DNA from: Gymnogyps californianus
Taxonomy: Eukaryota > Chordata > Aves > Accipitriformes > Cathartidae
Assembly: GCF_018139145.2 (NCBI RefSeq)
Contig: NC_059487.1
Coordinates: 4,113,792 to 4,177,791, forward strand
Length of the DNA stretch: 64,000 bases
Direction: 5' to 3'
The position numbers and the translations under genes were made by a program. Of this stretch, positions 11,301 to 23,589 are shown piece by piece. The notes beneath the pieces are model-generated. The model saw only the letters and a program-made list of their open reading frames with translations. It was not told where the DNA came from and did no database searches. Numbering within the stretch: the stretch's first letter is position 1; each line of letters starts with the position of its first letter.

Positions 11301-14300
11301 CTCCTTATGGATTTGGGCTCTACGGTGTTAAGCTTTGCACACAACTGCACTAACGCAGTATGTTTAGTCAAGGACAATAAAACAGGCAGGTGTGGTTCGG
11401 GACAAGGAGCCCAAGGTAGGTGAAACAATCATATTTGGTGTGGTGACTGTCACAGTGCAACCTGCCCTGCTGTTAGCAAGTATTTTGTAGGCATCTTGTC
11501 ATAGGTAAATTTTAAATTCCTCCCATGGGCAGCATGGTAATATGCCAAAAAAAGAACGAAAAAGCTTGTTGGAAAATGTAACCGACGGGCAACAAAAGCT
11601 GGCATTATTATCAGAGCAGAAGGTGGGCTTGATATCTTTTACCCTGTCTGCAAGCAGGTTGCCTTTGTTGTTGTTGAGCTGCTCGTCCCTCACGGTTGCT
11701 GTTAAATGCTGAAGTCCATCTGCGCTCTCTCACACACATTTTAGCCCAGAGGCTGGCTTGCAAAATCAGGCTTATATACATTAATAGTTGATTATTCAAC
11801 CCGTGGGAGAGGACCCCTGCCTTTCTCGGTGCTGTTTCTGTTCCCGGAGAGCTTGCTGGATTGCACATTTAGGCTGGTCCTGTCTGCTTATGAATAACTC
11901 CACCAGGATTGAGCGTCATATCTCTTGTGAGATTAATGAAGTGAACTTTTGAAGATGACAGACGGGTTCCTTACTCAGAGTACTCTCAGTCCAGCAAAAA
12001 GAACTCAGCTGTGTTGAATTGTTGTAAAAAAAAAGCCCAATTTCATCCTGGAAGACTAGCATAAGCCCACAGGCATCACTGAGCTAAAGGGCATTAAGCC
12101 CAGGCCAGGGGCTGAAGCAGACCCCAAAGTAATAAAAGATAAGTGACAATATCAGTAAACTGGCAAATTTGGTTTAAGTAATATTAAGGAGTAGCTTCTC
12201 TGGCACCTCATTACCTCTGCCCAGGTGACCAGGAGATTTGTTTCACAGGTGCTCTTTCAGCAACCCCATATAATAAGTCGTGTTTTCAATTAACACCAAA
12301 CAGCAGTATTTTGGATACGTAACAAAGCCTCCCACAACTTTCTGAATGTTCAGTATTTTCACCGAGTTTCATCTCTGGGAACGCTCATGTGACAATTACT
12401 CCCCCCCATCGCCCCCAACTTTGTTGTTTTCTTTCAGGCAGGCCAGGAGATTTCACTGCCTTGGCAGGGCCTTTAGTGAAGACATTTTTATTTACATGGG
12501 TATTATGTTTCTGTCTTCCATCAGGCATCCATCTGGCTGGGTGGTCATGAAAGTATTAATCATAGGGGTGTTTAGACACCCACTGCAGAATGGGAAATTC
12601 AGAAATTCAGTGCAAGGAGGTTTTACATCAGATTTCACTGTTTCAAAAAGCTATTGATTTTATTTGAAGAAGAGGATCGAATGCTTTGCATGCTTTAATA
12701 ATTTCACCTTTTTGTTTCTGTAACTGTTTTCCAAAGCTGGAAAGTTTGGTCATTTCAGATGGGTTTTTAGTTACAAAATGTCCTAAGCATCCCTATCCTG
12801 AACAAACCTTAAGCATGAGTTTAACATATGGAAGTTAATAGACTTCAACAAGGGAAGAAAGTTTCCAGTTTAAAAAAAAAAAATACTCCATTGGGTTGTG
12901 AACTTCCACAGGCTGAATACTTTCCAGAATTAGGACCTATGTGCTGGAACTCCCACCTACCAAGTAGCTTAATACAACCATGAAGTCTCCGCCTTTTTTA
13001 CCCCTTGAATTCATGGAGTTACAGTTTAGCTATAAGCTTTTATCGTGTGTTTTTGCTTTGGTGTATGTGCACTTGCTAAATTGTAGCAATTATTGAAAGT
13101 AATATAACATAACTGAAAAGGGATAATACGCCAGAGCTGTATGTATTTAATGAATACCCAAAGGCCATGAAGAAATAATTTTGACCCAACCATGCCCCTG
13201 AATATTGAGTTTTGCCTGAGAGTAAAGATAGATTTGAAACATAACTCTGTAGCATCTGTTCTGCTGTTGTCCAGCAGCAGGCAAAGAGGCTTTTTTTAAA
13301 AATAAAAGAAAACAAAACCCGAGATGGTTGAAAGCAGAGCAGAGGGTGAGGGCAAGGAGGAGGCTGTCTGAGGACAGCTCTCCATCTGCAGGTCCTGTGG
13401 CAGCTCTGCTGGCTGTTTCTCGAGGGTAGGAAGGACCCTGAAAGAAAACACGTTGAAGCTGTGGACCAAAGGTGGGGTTTTTACTGGTTTGAACTGCTTT
13501 GGAAATCTAACAGTGCTGATGGGCAGGAGATTGTGAGAATACCTCCCAGGAGCCAAGGTGTGAAGACTCAAAGATATCGTTTTTGAGCCACAGAAATCAT
13601 TTTGTCTGGGAAAGAGAAAATAAATGAGAACTGCGAGATAGTACCTTTATGGAAAGGACCTAATGTGGAATCTGTTTATAAAGAAGAAAACTCACGAGTC
13701 AAACTAAAAGAAAGGAAATATGAGAGAGCCACAGGGCCTAAGCCAGGCTCTAACTATGGGAGACCAAGATGGGTCATGTGGGTCATTCTCTGGAGGAGAA
13801 TTATCTCACTGTAGTAGGTGAAGATCTTTGATAAAAGAATCAGATTTACGTAGAAAAACTCAGTTTTCATTGAAAAAAATGAACCTCATCTCAGAATCAA
13901 AGATTGCATGGAGGCACAGCATTCGATATCCATGCAACGTGGGCCAGCGCTGGTGCAGGACCATAGCTTCGTGCCCATCAGCCCCCTAGTACTGCCTTCA
14001 CAAGCTGAATCCCAGTGCAGAGCCCCTGGTAACACTGTGATTTTCATTATGCACTGCTTCCCTCAGAAGGAGAGGAGACAATGGTGTTCCTGGAAACACA
14101 GTGTAACAAGTTATTCTTGTTGGTGAGAAAAATTAGGAGCTTGAAGCAATTTATCTCCTTTGGGGCATTCCGATAGACATTCAGGATATGGTATTTTTGA
14201 ACAAAAAGTAAAGAAAAAAAGCACAACAGGAAAAAAACTTTTTCTGAACAGCTTTAGTGCCTAGCTGGCTCAAGCTCAGATAAATATTAGAAGGTCCCAG

Positions 14301-16370
14301 AGAAGTTAATATACAATGTGTGAGCTCCACATTTGAGGGTACCATGAGGACATGCAGATCAGCCCAGGTCAAATAGAGCAATCAGTTTTGCCTCACACCC
14401 AGAACTCCCAAATCGGTTTGTAACCCAAATATCTCCCTGTGCATCAAGTCCTCTTCCTGAATTGGGTGTTGCCACATGGGATCCCCAAAAGCGTTGTATT
14501 GGCTTACCCATAAGGGCTTCTTTTGCTTCCTAAATATGTATTTGTTCAATACTGTCCCTTAAACAAGAGAAAAACCCCCTGCATAATTCGGCATCATAAG
14601 AATAATGAGTTCATTAAGAGGTGTTGGATGGATAAAGTCATACATAAGGCCTGGTGTTATAAGACAAGAGTTAAACAACCCATTGTATTGCTATAATTGG
14701 AGTTATAGGAATTATAGTAAAGGAGCAGCAAAAGGTAATTTCCAGTTTGGCTAAACCCTCCCTGATTCCCTCTGGCCACAAATTATCATATTTCTTCTCT
14801 GAATCAGACCTCTCCTATGTTTTCAAGCTCCTGTAAATTCAATTCTGTTATAGTAATGTCTAATCCTCACACAGACCACTGAATTTCTCTTTTTTTTTTT
14901 TTCTTTTTACACAAGCTCATTTGTGAGATATTTACTGCTGAGAGCCTGATCTTGGCTTCAGCTCAGCTGATAAGTAGGCACAGAAAGACTTTCAGATTAG
15001 AAAGACAAATAAATATTTGAAACTGATTAAGCTAAAAGAAGGTTCAATCGTATAATGTTCCAGGGCTGATGTAGATACATGAAGTCAAGCAACAGCAGAG
15101 AGAAAGTGAATGCAGCAATCTCTTGCTCTGAGTGCTGCAGAAGCTATCACCTCCCGGTCCAAGATGCTCTCACAGGGTGGGAAAAAGGTTGATTTAAACT
15201 TCTTCAGTTTGCTTAAACTGGCACAATTGTAGTGAGCCAAAGTAGATAGAGTAAATCTAAAGTATACCAGTTGAGATCTGCAACTGATCAGTATATTTTG
15301 TTGTTCCTTCTTGTTATCCTGAATATATTCTGTGTATGCATAGCATGACAGCTGGCCCGGAGACAAAAGAATAGCATATATTGTAGGAAGAACTTGTGTT
15401 TAATACAAGATAGATGCACATTTCAGCACTTAAACTGAGCTTCCACTGAATGTGCAAAGCGGATAACTGCATCTGCAGATGCGTCTGGTGAAAATAATGA
15501 GTGTGCAAATAGCACGTATGATTCAGTACCCAGTCTAGGAAGTAGGTCAACATGATCTATCACTGTGGCCTGTGCTTTGTGCTGGTCCTGCAGTGAGTGG
15601 AATGTTTCCAAATACCTGACATACTGGCTTTTCTGTCTTTTAATGGATACTCCATATTCTGTAATAATAGTGGCATATACAGTCAGTGTTCCTACCGCTT
15701 TGCATTGCCCTTTGGGGGGAGGCAAACAAACCTTAGCAACTTCATCCTCTTTTTCTTGAACAATCCCTTAACACATGCTACAATCATCCTGAAATGCATT
15801 CAGTAAATCATGTCTGATTGCACAGTTAAAGAGCACTACTCTATATTGGTCATTTAAAACATTTTCAAGGGTTTCATTGATGAAGACTTTCCGAAAGGAA
15901 AGAGGTAACAAGGAAGATCTATTGAATTTTGAGTCACTGTATGCTGGGTGTTACATTAGAACTTAAATCAGATCCAGCATTTCACAAGGAAAGGAAAACA
16001 GAAAAGTTAAGTGAGATAAAGAGCTGTTTATCCATAGGAAGACGTGATATGTGTAAAAAGAGCCACCTTACAAAAGGGTTAGCTGTTCAAAATGCCCCCT
16101 TAAAGAAGATACAATTAGAGCTTAATCGTTTCTTTCTTCAGTTCAAAGCTCCCGCATCTAAGTTAATGAACACGTATGCCAAGTCAGCCCTATTTGTACC
16201 TTGCTTATCTTGACCATTTAAACAAGCTGGCTTTTTGCTAACATTGCTGTTTATAGAGATTGCACATCTCTGCGTGGGAGCATTGCTCCTCTTTGTAGGC
16301 TGGATTTTGCTCCGTACAGACTGTTGAGGATCAGATGTAATTTCTTCTTTCTAAGGAAGTCCTAACAATT
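8400..16370. other. Non-coding stretch, no gene seen
   Basis: About 8 kb of mostly AT-rich DNA. The longest open frames are 142 codons (10663-11091, plus) and 112 codons (8941-9279, plus), neither resembling a known family. Short A or T runs occur near 12873 and 14889, and a small inverted repeat CTATAATT/AATTATAG at 14691-14698 and 14710-14717. The stretch around 11210-11400 is repeat-free and visually complex, but carries no decisive motif. Confidence 0.55.
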
Positions 16371-16379
16371 AATTTACAA

Positions 16380-16740
16380 ATAAGTTGATAAAAACCCTAA
16401 TAGGTGCTAAATTAACCACAGGAGGGCTCCTGATCTGTTCCCTGAACCACAGGAACATGGTGGAAAATTACAAGAAAAAAAAATCAATGAAGAAAGAAAG
16501 TTGGTGTCCATAAAGTTCAAGGAAGGTACAATCGTTACTTGACACCAAACGCAGAGCAAATTAGTTTGTTAATGTGTACAATGCAGCACCATGTGTTTGA
16601 GGCTGCTGTATGTTATGGAGAGGCTGTAATGTGGAGTCAAGCTCTCAAAAGCCGTGTCTATACTGGTAAATTAAAGATATTCAGTATTACTGTCTGCCAC
16701 TGAGGCTGGCAGGCTCATTTCCATACCATACAGCTCTTCT
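16380..16740. promoter_or_regulatory. Candidate regulatory segment with paired RUNX-type sites
   Basis: The ten-base motif AACCACAGGA occurs twice in the same orientation, at 16414-16423 and 16445-16454 (31-base spacing, about three helical turns). AACCACA is the core recognised by RUNX factors. The surrounding 350 bases lack repeats and long open frames. Function is inferred from motif spacing only. Confidence 0.25.
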
Positions 16741-16749
16741 CCTTCAGTG

Positions 16750-19700
16750 TAGGCTGCTGTTTGCAGAATGCTTCTTGAAATAGCTCTAACATGTTAAATC
16801 ACAAACCCTTCATGGGAATTGTCTAGAAATGGGTTTGTTAGCCTAGGCCAAAATTGGGGACCACAGTAAAAATTTTGGCCAGCAGGTATCTGCTAAGAGA
16901 GTGTGAGGAGGAAGGCAAGGAGGCAGCAGTAACACCATGCAGAGCCATGCTGGAAGGCTGGCTGGGACCTGGAAGTGGCACAGGCTTCTCGTTAGGGACC
17001 ACTGAGCACTGATAAATTCATAATGTTTCTAGGCTCAGAGACACACGGTGTTGCATTGTCAGGCACAGACACAGCCCTGCCTCTGAAACTGGCTCTTTTT
17101 AAAGTGCTGTGTCCCAGCCTTGTGCACACAGAATGTCTTTCTGGAGTTGGGCTTTTCCCTTTTCCTCCCCCAAATCAGTGTTTCTCTTTCCCTGTTCCAT
17201 GCGCAACGCTATATTTTTCTCTTCTGTCATTGCATCTTCTGGGGGAGCAACTTGCTGAGGCCAGCGGTTAGTAATGTGCATGTCCTCGAGGGTATGGCCT
17301 TTGATGCTAGACCGTTATGGTCCGTTGGCCTCATCTACTTTAAAGTGTGCTGGCCTTGGCGCAATTTTGCTTTGCACCTACAGCTAACTGAGTACTTTCC
17401 TCTTGATATGCACGTATAAGAGACATACACACGCACGTATACATATGTATACACACAGATACTCCTGTACAGGCTGTGAGCTGTCAATCAGTTATGCATC
17501 TAAATGTGCAGGCATCTCACTAGGTATCTCCTCAAATCTAACTGATCAGGTTGCTCCAGGTATGGTATTTCTGTCATTTAAACTTTGCCATGGTCACATT
17601 CATGGGAGTGTGTGCTGTGGGTCTTTTCATGGTTAATTCTCCGTTGCCATTTGCCAGCCCACTGGCTCAAGGTAGAGTGCTGATCCAGCAATATAGGAGC
17701 ACACAGGTTCCCCATGTGTGTCAGTTCAACACTTACGAATTGATGCCCATCACACTTTGTCAAACGTGTTGTTACAGACCCCAGGAGCTGCTCATTCATC
17801 CCGCGGCCCAAAGTACCAATAACACCTGCAGCACCCAAGGTCTCTTGTAAGCGGTGAAATCCAATCCCCGAAGCCTTGTAGTAGTGATGAGCAGAAAATC
17901 ACAGCAGCCTGTGTTGGAAAAATAGGAATTCAGCTAAAGTAACAGTACCTTGACAACACTTGGTGCTGCAAACATCACTTAACTTGACAAACAACCAGTA
18001 ATAGCTAGAGCGAAAATAAAGGGTTAGGCAGGTAGAGAGATAAAGTATGAAGAACATGCTGAGCAAATAACAGCCTTTTGAGAATCAACATTAGCATAAT
18101 TACTAAACATAGGTAATTGCTGAAATAGCATTTGCTGGCAGCGTTTATGTTTCTAAATGCAACGCTTTCTCTCTTCCCTACGTAATCTTCTGCTAGGACT
18201 ATAGAGTGTGCTTACACTCTGCTTTTAGCTGAGAGAGAGCTGGTATGGAAATTGGCACCATCTGAAAGCCGAGGGCATAGAGAGGAACAAACACATTTAA
18301 CACCTTGGAGTCCAACCATCCTTTTTAAACAAGGTTGTCATACTTGGGGCTACATGCCTTGTTAAAATCTATATGTTATACCATCAACTCAGCATTTGTC
18401 CCAGCGCCATACTCAATACTTGATAAGACTGGACGTTCTCAAATCAATTCCTATCGATTTCTCACTGCTGAAATAGGATAAGCATGTGACAGACACAATG
18501 AGTGTTTAGTACAGCAGATCAAGCCATTCCAGCACTAGAAAACAACTTGGTTGATAAAAAAAAAAACAAAAACCAAACAAAACCCCCCACCAGACACAAA
18601 CGTAGTAACATGCAGTGCATAAGCAAAGGTCCTGGCTACAATCAGAAACATTAGCTGGTTCTGCTTAAAAAGGCATTTGGCCACAGTTTTGATGGAAGAG
18701 CAGGTGGAAATTAAAAAGAAAAAAAAAAAGCAACAGATGAGTTACATCTGTGAAGGTTGTAGGGCTGATCTGCAATTATTTATAAGCACTGTATGTGACC
18801 TGGGTACTGAGATCATGCTGTACTGGCTTACTGGGTCTCTTACTGTGTGTTGTTTCGCAGGGCAGATAGGAAGCTGTCAGAGGCAATAGCTGGCCTCTAC
18901 CTGAGTAAATTACCTATAAATACCATGGGGAGGGGAAAAACTGTATGTGCACTATTAGCTGTGAAGATTCCTCTGGATAACAGACGTACAAAAGGACTCA
19001 GCCGGGATTTTTTGAAAAGAAGCAAAAAAGTGATTTGAAAGTGACTGCAGAGGGCAAAAATAGGACCATGCAAGAGTGGCTTGGAAAGGACAGGATACCA
19101 CAGAGACAGCCCCCACGGAGAAGGCTGAAGTAGTGGGGCCTTCTAAACCTTCAACGTGGTGGTAAGATACAAAAAAGTCATACACAGAAGCAGTTCTCAC
19201 TGGCTGAAAACATCTTTTGGTTTTAAAAATTGCTGTATTCTTGTTGTGAGGTCAGAAGTTGATATCTATCTCTGGGCCACTGATCAAGGCTCACTCGCCA
19301 GTCATCTCAGATGGATGGATGAGAGAAATGGGTGACATCCTGGCATAAACGTGGATAGTGGGATCCCAAAGCCTGGAGCAAAACCATGAGGCCGCCCTTT
19401 TACGGGCAGCCCCACAGCTCTCTGAATACTGCCTCGTCGGCTCCTTGGTGAGCCGCTGCGGGGGTTTCACCAGCAGCAACCCAGGCACGTGTTTCATGAA
19501 GCATAAATTGCACTCTCCTCAGGGATATCTCAAGGCCTGTAAATTTGCACTTGCACATAATTTCCTCAGAGGAAACTCAAACACAATAAGCAAGAAGCAT
19601 GAGGCCATTTGGTGATCCATACATAAATAAGAGATAAAAAATGGCAGACCCTTCAAAAATAAACCAGAAAAGCCTTCTACTGCCTAACCCTGTGGTGGCA

Positions 19701-21060
19701 TTTAGACAGATGTTTCTTTAGGCAAGAAGATCAGTATTTTGCTGTCATTCATTACGGATTTACCAGTTTTGTATTGATTTTGTTGTGGCCTCCTATGTAC
19801 TTTAATTGCTGCAATAGAAAAACAAGTTGCTATACATGACATTTCCTTTCTGAGAAGCTGGCAACAGAATTACATGAACCACTGGTAGATTCACTGATTT
19901 CCCTTGTGAGTCAGTAATAAAATGATGACTGAAACAGCTTGTCCTTCTTTCTGTTCCAAACCAGCTATTTTTTTTCAAGAACTCTCACTAGTTGTGGATT
20001 CAAAAACAGAAATCTTCCTAATTGCTGGATAATATGGTAGACTTTCCTATAGTATTTCACGGTTATTAACTCTGAAGTTTTATTGAATTATTTTGAGGGA
20101 CAGGCACCTGAGTGCCTTTGCTTGAGCAAGCAGGTTGCTCAGGCTGTGGGTGAGATCCACCCAGGGTTGGCCAAGGGCAATGGGGATAATTGACAAAGTG
20201 GTTTCTGGTGCTCCAATCGTTAGATTGACACATGGTGCAACTCTCAGGAGTGTGGGTTGAAAAAGAAATGCTTCCGTCCTCTGAGATGTAAGCCACAAGC
20301 TCAGATTCAAGGCTTGTCACCCAGGAGACTTGCAGCAGCTGGAAACCCATACGGTGTGGGGCAAAAAAATATCACAGTGTGCTTGCAGGCTGAGGAGCAG
20401 ATAGGACTGATTAAGTTACCTCACCTCATCCATCTGGAAGGGTTTTCTTTGATGTTGTAGTTTCTAGAAGTTCTTCTAGGACTTTTTCAGCTATCCCAGC
20501 TGAGCAGACTCCACCTTCCCTGAGGAGCTGCCATGCCAGCAGAAGGCATCTGCTCACCGAGTACCTTCAGGCTGAAATGGAGGTGAGAGGAGGAGGGCTT
20601 ATTTTGCATTCCCTGTGCCTTCCCTCAACTTTCAATAATTTCAGAAAATAATGTTCTAATCTTCTGTGTTTAGCCATTTGCTGACACCCTCTGTCTGGGT
20701 TTCCATAGCTGTACTCTTCTTGTTGTGCATTTCCAATCCTGATACTTTTTTTGGTTGTTTTTTTTAAGCTGTGACCCTGGCAAAACTGAGTCCAAGGAAA
20801 GTAGTAGACAGGAGGTAGTTCATCTCATTGAAAACTGGGTCAGAGTTAGAATTCATGACAATGCCCACTATTCTCCTTAGACTGGTTTGGGTCCCACTGC
20901 ATGAATTAATGTGGTAAGAAAAGAACCGCAGAATTCTTCCCTCTCGTAGCTTGGTGTGTGTATATTTAGGTGCCATAATGAGAGGTGCTACAAGAAGACA
21001 TGGATAGATGAAGGCCTGTGAGGTGATCCATAAATAAAATAATTCAGTGTGTCCATAAAT
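16750..21060. other. Non-coding stretch, no gene seen
   Basis: Open frames reach only 99 codons. The stretch includes an A/C-rich low-complexity run (about 18556-18600) and a perfect palindrome at 17437-17452 listed separately. No coding exon, RNA gene or clear mobile element was recognised. Confidence 0.55.
17437..17452. repeat. Perfect 16-base palindrome in a CA/TA-rich microsatellite-like run
   Basis: GTATACATATGTATAC reads identically on both strands. It lies in a short alternating purine-pyrimidine tract (about 17421-17458) with CACACA and CACGCACG segments, the kind of DNA prone to cruciform or Z conformations and to slippage. Confidence 0.7.
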
Positions 21061-21067
21061 AAATTAA

Positions 21068-21200
21068 ATTCTGCAACAACCCTGTGAGGTAAGTCGGTAT
21101 TACAGATATTTTTGAGATGGATAAAGTAGGTTCCTAGAGATGCAGCTGGTGATGAGTTGTCTCAGCAGCACGTTTGGAAGTAGAGCCTGGGCAATCCCTG
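21068..21200 (-). mobile_element. MIR-like SINE relic
   Basis: The plus strand reads CAACAACCCTGTGAGGTAAG, then TACAGAT, a degraded middle, then GTAGAGCCTGGG. Order and spacing follow the reverse complement of MIR (tail 'acaacaaccctgtgaggtag', core 'acagatgaggaaactgag', then 'gcagagccggg'). MIR copies are tRNA-derived, L2-mobilised, ancient and worn in amniote genomes. The match is by eye, but the tail segment is close to consensus. Confidence 0.6.
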
Positions 21201-23500
21201 GCAAGATTTTAGAAGTGGCAAGATTGCTGAGGAAGGAGAGGATGTGTCAGGGTTGGTCAATCTGATAAGAAACCATTGTATGCAATTAAGCAAAGTAAAA
21301 TAGGATCTGACAGCTCTAGAGGTGTATCAGGATTTGTGCATGTGTTTTGTGGAGACACAGAATCTACTTCCTAAAAAGTGACTGACAGAAGTGGCAAAAA
21401 TATGCTTAGTCCAGAAAGCAGAGGTGGACTGAAGGAAAAAAAAAGAGTAGCTTTCTTTACCTTCTGCTTCAGATCAGAGCTGCTGGAAAACTCCTCAAGG
21501 AGTGTTTGCAAGCTGTTTTTCATGGCCATTTTGGCATAGCCCAGCTGGCTAATGCTAGCAAATCTGGGCCGGTAACAGTTCCTGGAATAAAACCCATCTT
21601 GCCAGAAGAAGAAAGCCTAAGAACAGGAAAGTCTGGTTGCATTTTTTCCATCATTGCCTATGTACTTCTCAGAGACGTGTAAACAAAGCCAACTTGTTGA
21701 TGAGAAATATGTCAATCAAAGAGCTGCTGAATGTTCTGGAGACAGTTATCACTAGATGTTTTGACTAAATGTCTGAGAGCTCACGCTCTTGGGAAATTTC
21801 CCAATAGATCTGAAGATAAACACACAAGCTCTTGGCATCTCTCCTGACTGGATGAGAATCTGAGAACTGATAATTATTTACATTTAACCTGCACACCTTA
21901 TAAAACTTGTGGTGCTTCCTTTAGAAGGCAGCATTGGAGCATTTCGCAGTGGTGTTTATTAAGGACAAAGTCCCAGTGAATATTTAAATTCTGCCAGACT
22001 ACTTGTCTACCTTTCAAATCATGTCAGAATAAAAAAATTACTCTCTATGTCATATTCATCTGTAGTCACTTTGGTCACAGCTGAAATACGGAGGTAGCAA
22101 AAATCAGATGAGCGAACCTGTTCTGGAAAGCTCTCCGCCAGGGGGTAACATCACAGGCATTTGGTGAGGCAGCGAGAAGAAATTTGGTATTCAAAGCAAC
22201 TTTAGTAAGTTTTCATTTAAGTCAAGTGTTTAATGATCCCCTGCTGCAAAAGGTCCCCTGCTGCTACAGTTCTGTGCTGCTGAATGATCCTTCATTGGGC
22301 AGAACTCTGCTAAATCCTAGGTTTGGGGCTTCAGGGAGGCAAGATGAATTACTGGGAGGTGGGCCTCAAACAGCAAGAAGTAAAGATTCACAACTAGGCA
22401 CCTGCAAAAGCACCAAAGCAGTAAGTAGCACGTCGCTGCTGGTGGTCTTGCTGCTTGCTTTTCTGCACAACACTCTGAAAATGGGCATGGTTCGCTGTGA
22501 TCCAGAGTCTTCTCCCCAAGCATGAGTGCTCTTGAGCAAGTGACATCCCGTGCAGCAGCCTGGGATGGCTACTTGAACTAGGACACGGGGCAGTAGAGGA
22601 CAACACAGGACAATCTCTAAGAAAATAACACCTCCTTAATCAGACCGGGAGATAGGTTTTTTTTTTTTCCTCTTATTTTTCTTTTGATCAAATTCTACCT
22701 GTGAGGACATAGGCAGTGTCCACTGTGCAAAAATCTTGAGGAATGGCTTGAACTCAGAAGAGGAATCAGTAAGCAGAGATTTTCAATTAGCTCAAACTTT
22801 CAACTCTGCCATCAGCAACCTTTCTGATTTGTTTACCAGCAACATGCACAGGAGTGCTTCTTTCTGTTGTTCTGGTGACAAGAATAACAGTGCCTAAGTG
22901 GTTTTGTTCTCCACCGGCATTACAAGTACACTCGTTTTGATTTTACCTGTTACAACCAGTCTCTCTTCCATAGCACCCATCTGACTAGCAGAAACACAAG
23001 CCCACACAGCCCATTGAGTAATAAACATATCTGTGAAATGTCATGGCATTAACCAAAATTTCACAGATCAGCACAAGGAATAAATATAATGAAAAAAAAA
23101 ATGGTTTGCCCATGAGAATTAACCAGTCTCCATTAGTGGGAGTAAATGACTGACTGACTTTATTCCTGGAGCCTGTAGAGTTTTGTAATTCTCCGTCTCT
23201 GCCATGAACCTATTATTGGCTTGCCCAGACTCTGCATCTTTTATCTCAGTTAAGTCAACAAAGGACAATCTGATTCAGAGTAAGCTATTGCAGGTAAACA
23301 GTGCATTAGCATAAATATCATTGTGCAGTACTGCAACAGTATAAGTATTTCATCTGATCTGCAGAATAATTTTCACCCCCAGAGCAGTTAGAAGTTCAAG
23401 ACGGTCAGTGTGGTGTGCATTGCACTGACCATCTGCCTAACGTAGTCTGGTCAACGGGGGAAATGATGCTGACATTATTTATACCCTGAAAGCATATCTC
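21201..23500. other. Non-coding stretch, no gene seen
   Basis: Open frames up to 113 codons (22184-22525, plus) without recognisable similarity. A T run occurs at about 22659-22669. No other structure was noted. Confidence 0.55.
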
Positions 23501-23517
23501 TGGATGCTCCACTGTAT

Positions 23518-23584
23518 GTTTGTGTGTGTGCATGCATATATATGTACTATCCTCTGTATATGTATGTATACATATATATATAAA
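23518..23584. repeat. TG / TATG / TA compound microsatellite
   Basis: Alternating purine-pyrimidine repeat starting with TGTGTGTGTG, passing through GCATGCATATATATG and ending in TATGTATGTATACATATATATATA. It includes the palindromic segment TATGTATACATA. Likely length-variable; no function is implied. Confidence 0.7.
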
Positions 23585-23589
23585 ACAAA

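Noticed and set aside
20100..20180. Possible second CR1 fragment (words like CAAGCAGGTTGCTCAGGCTGTGGG)
   Set aside because: Similarity to CR1 is limited to a few short words without collinear extension.
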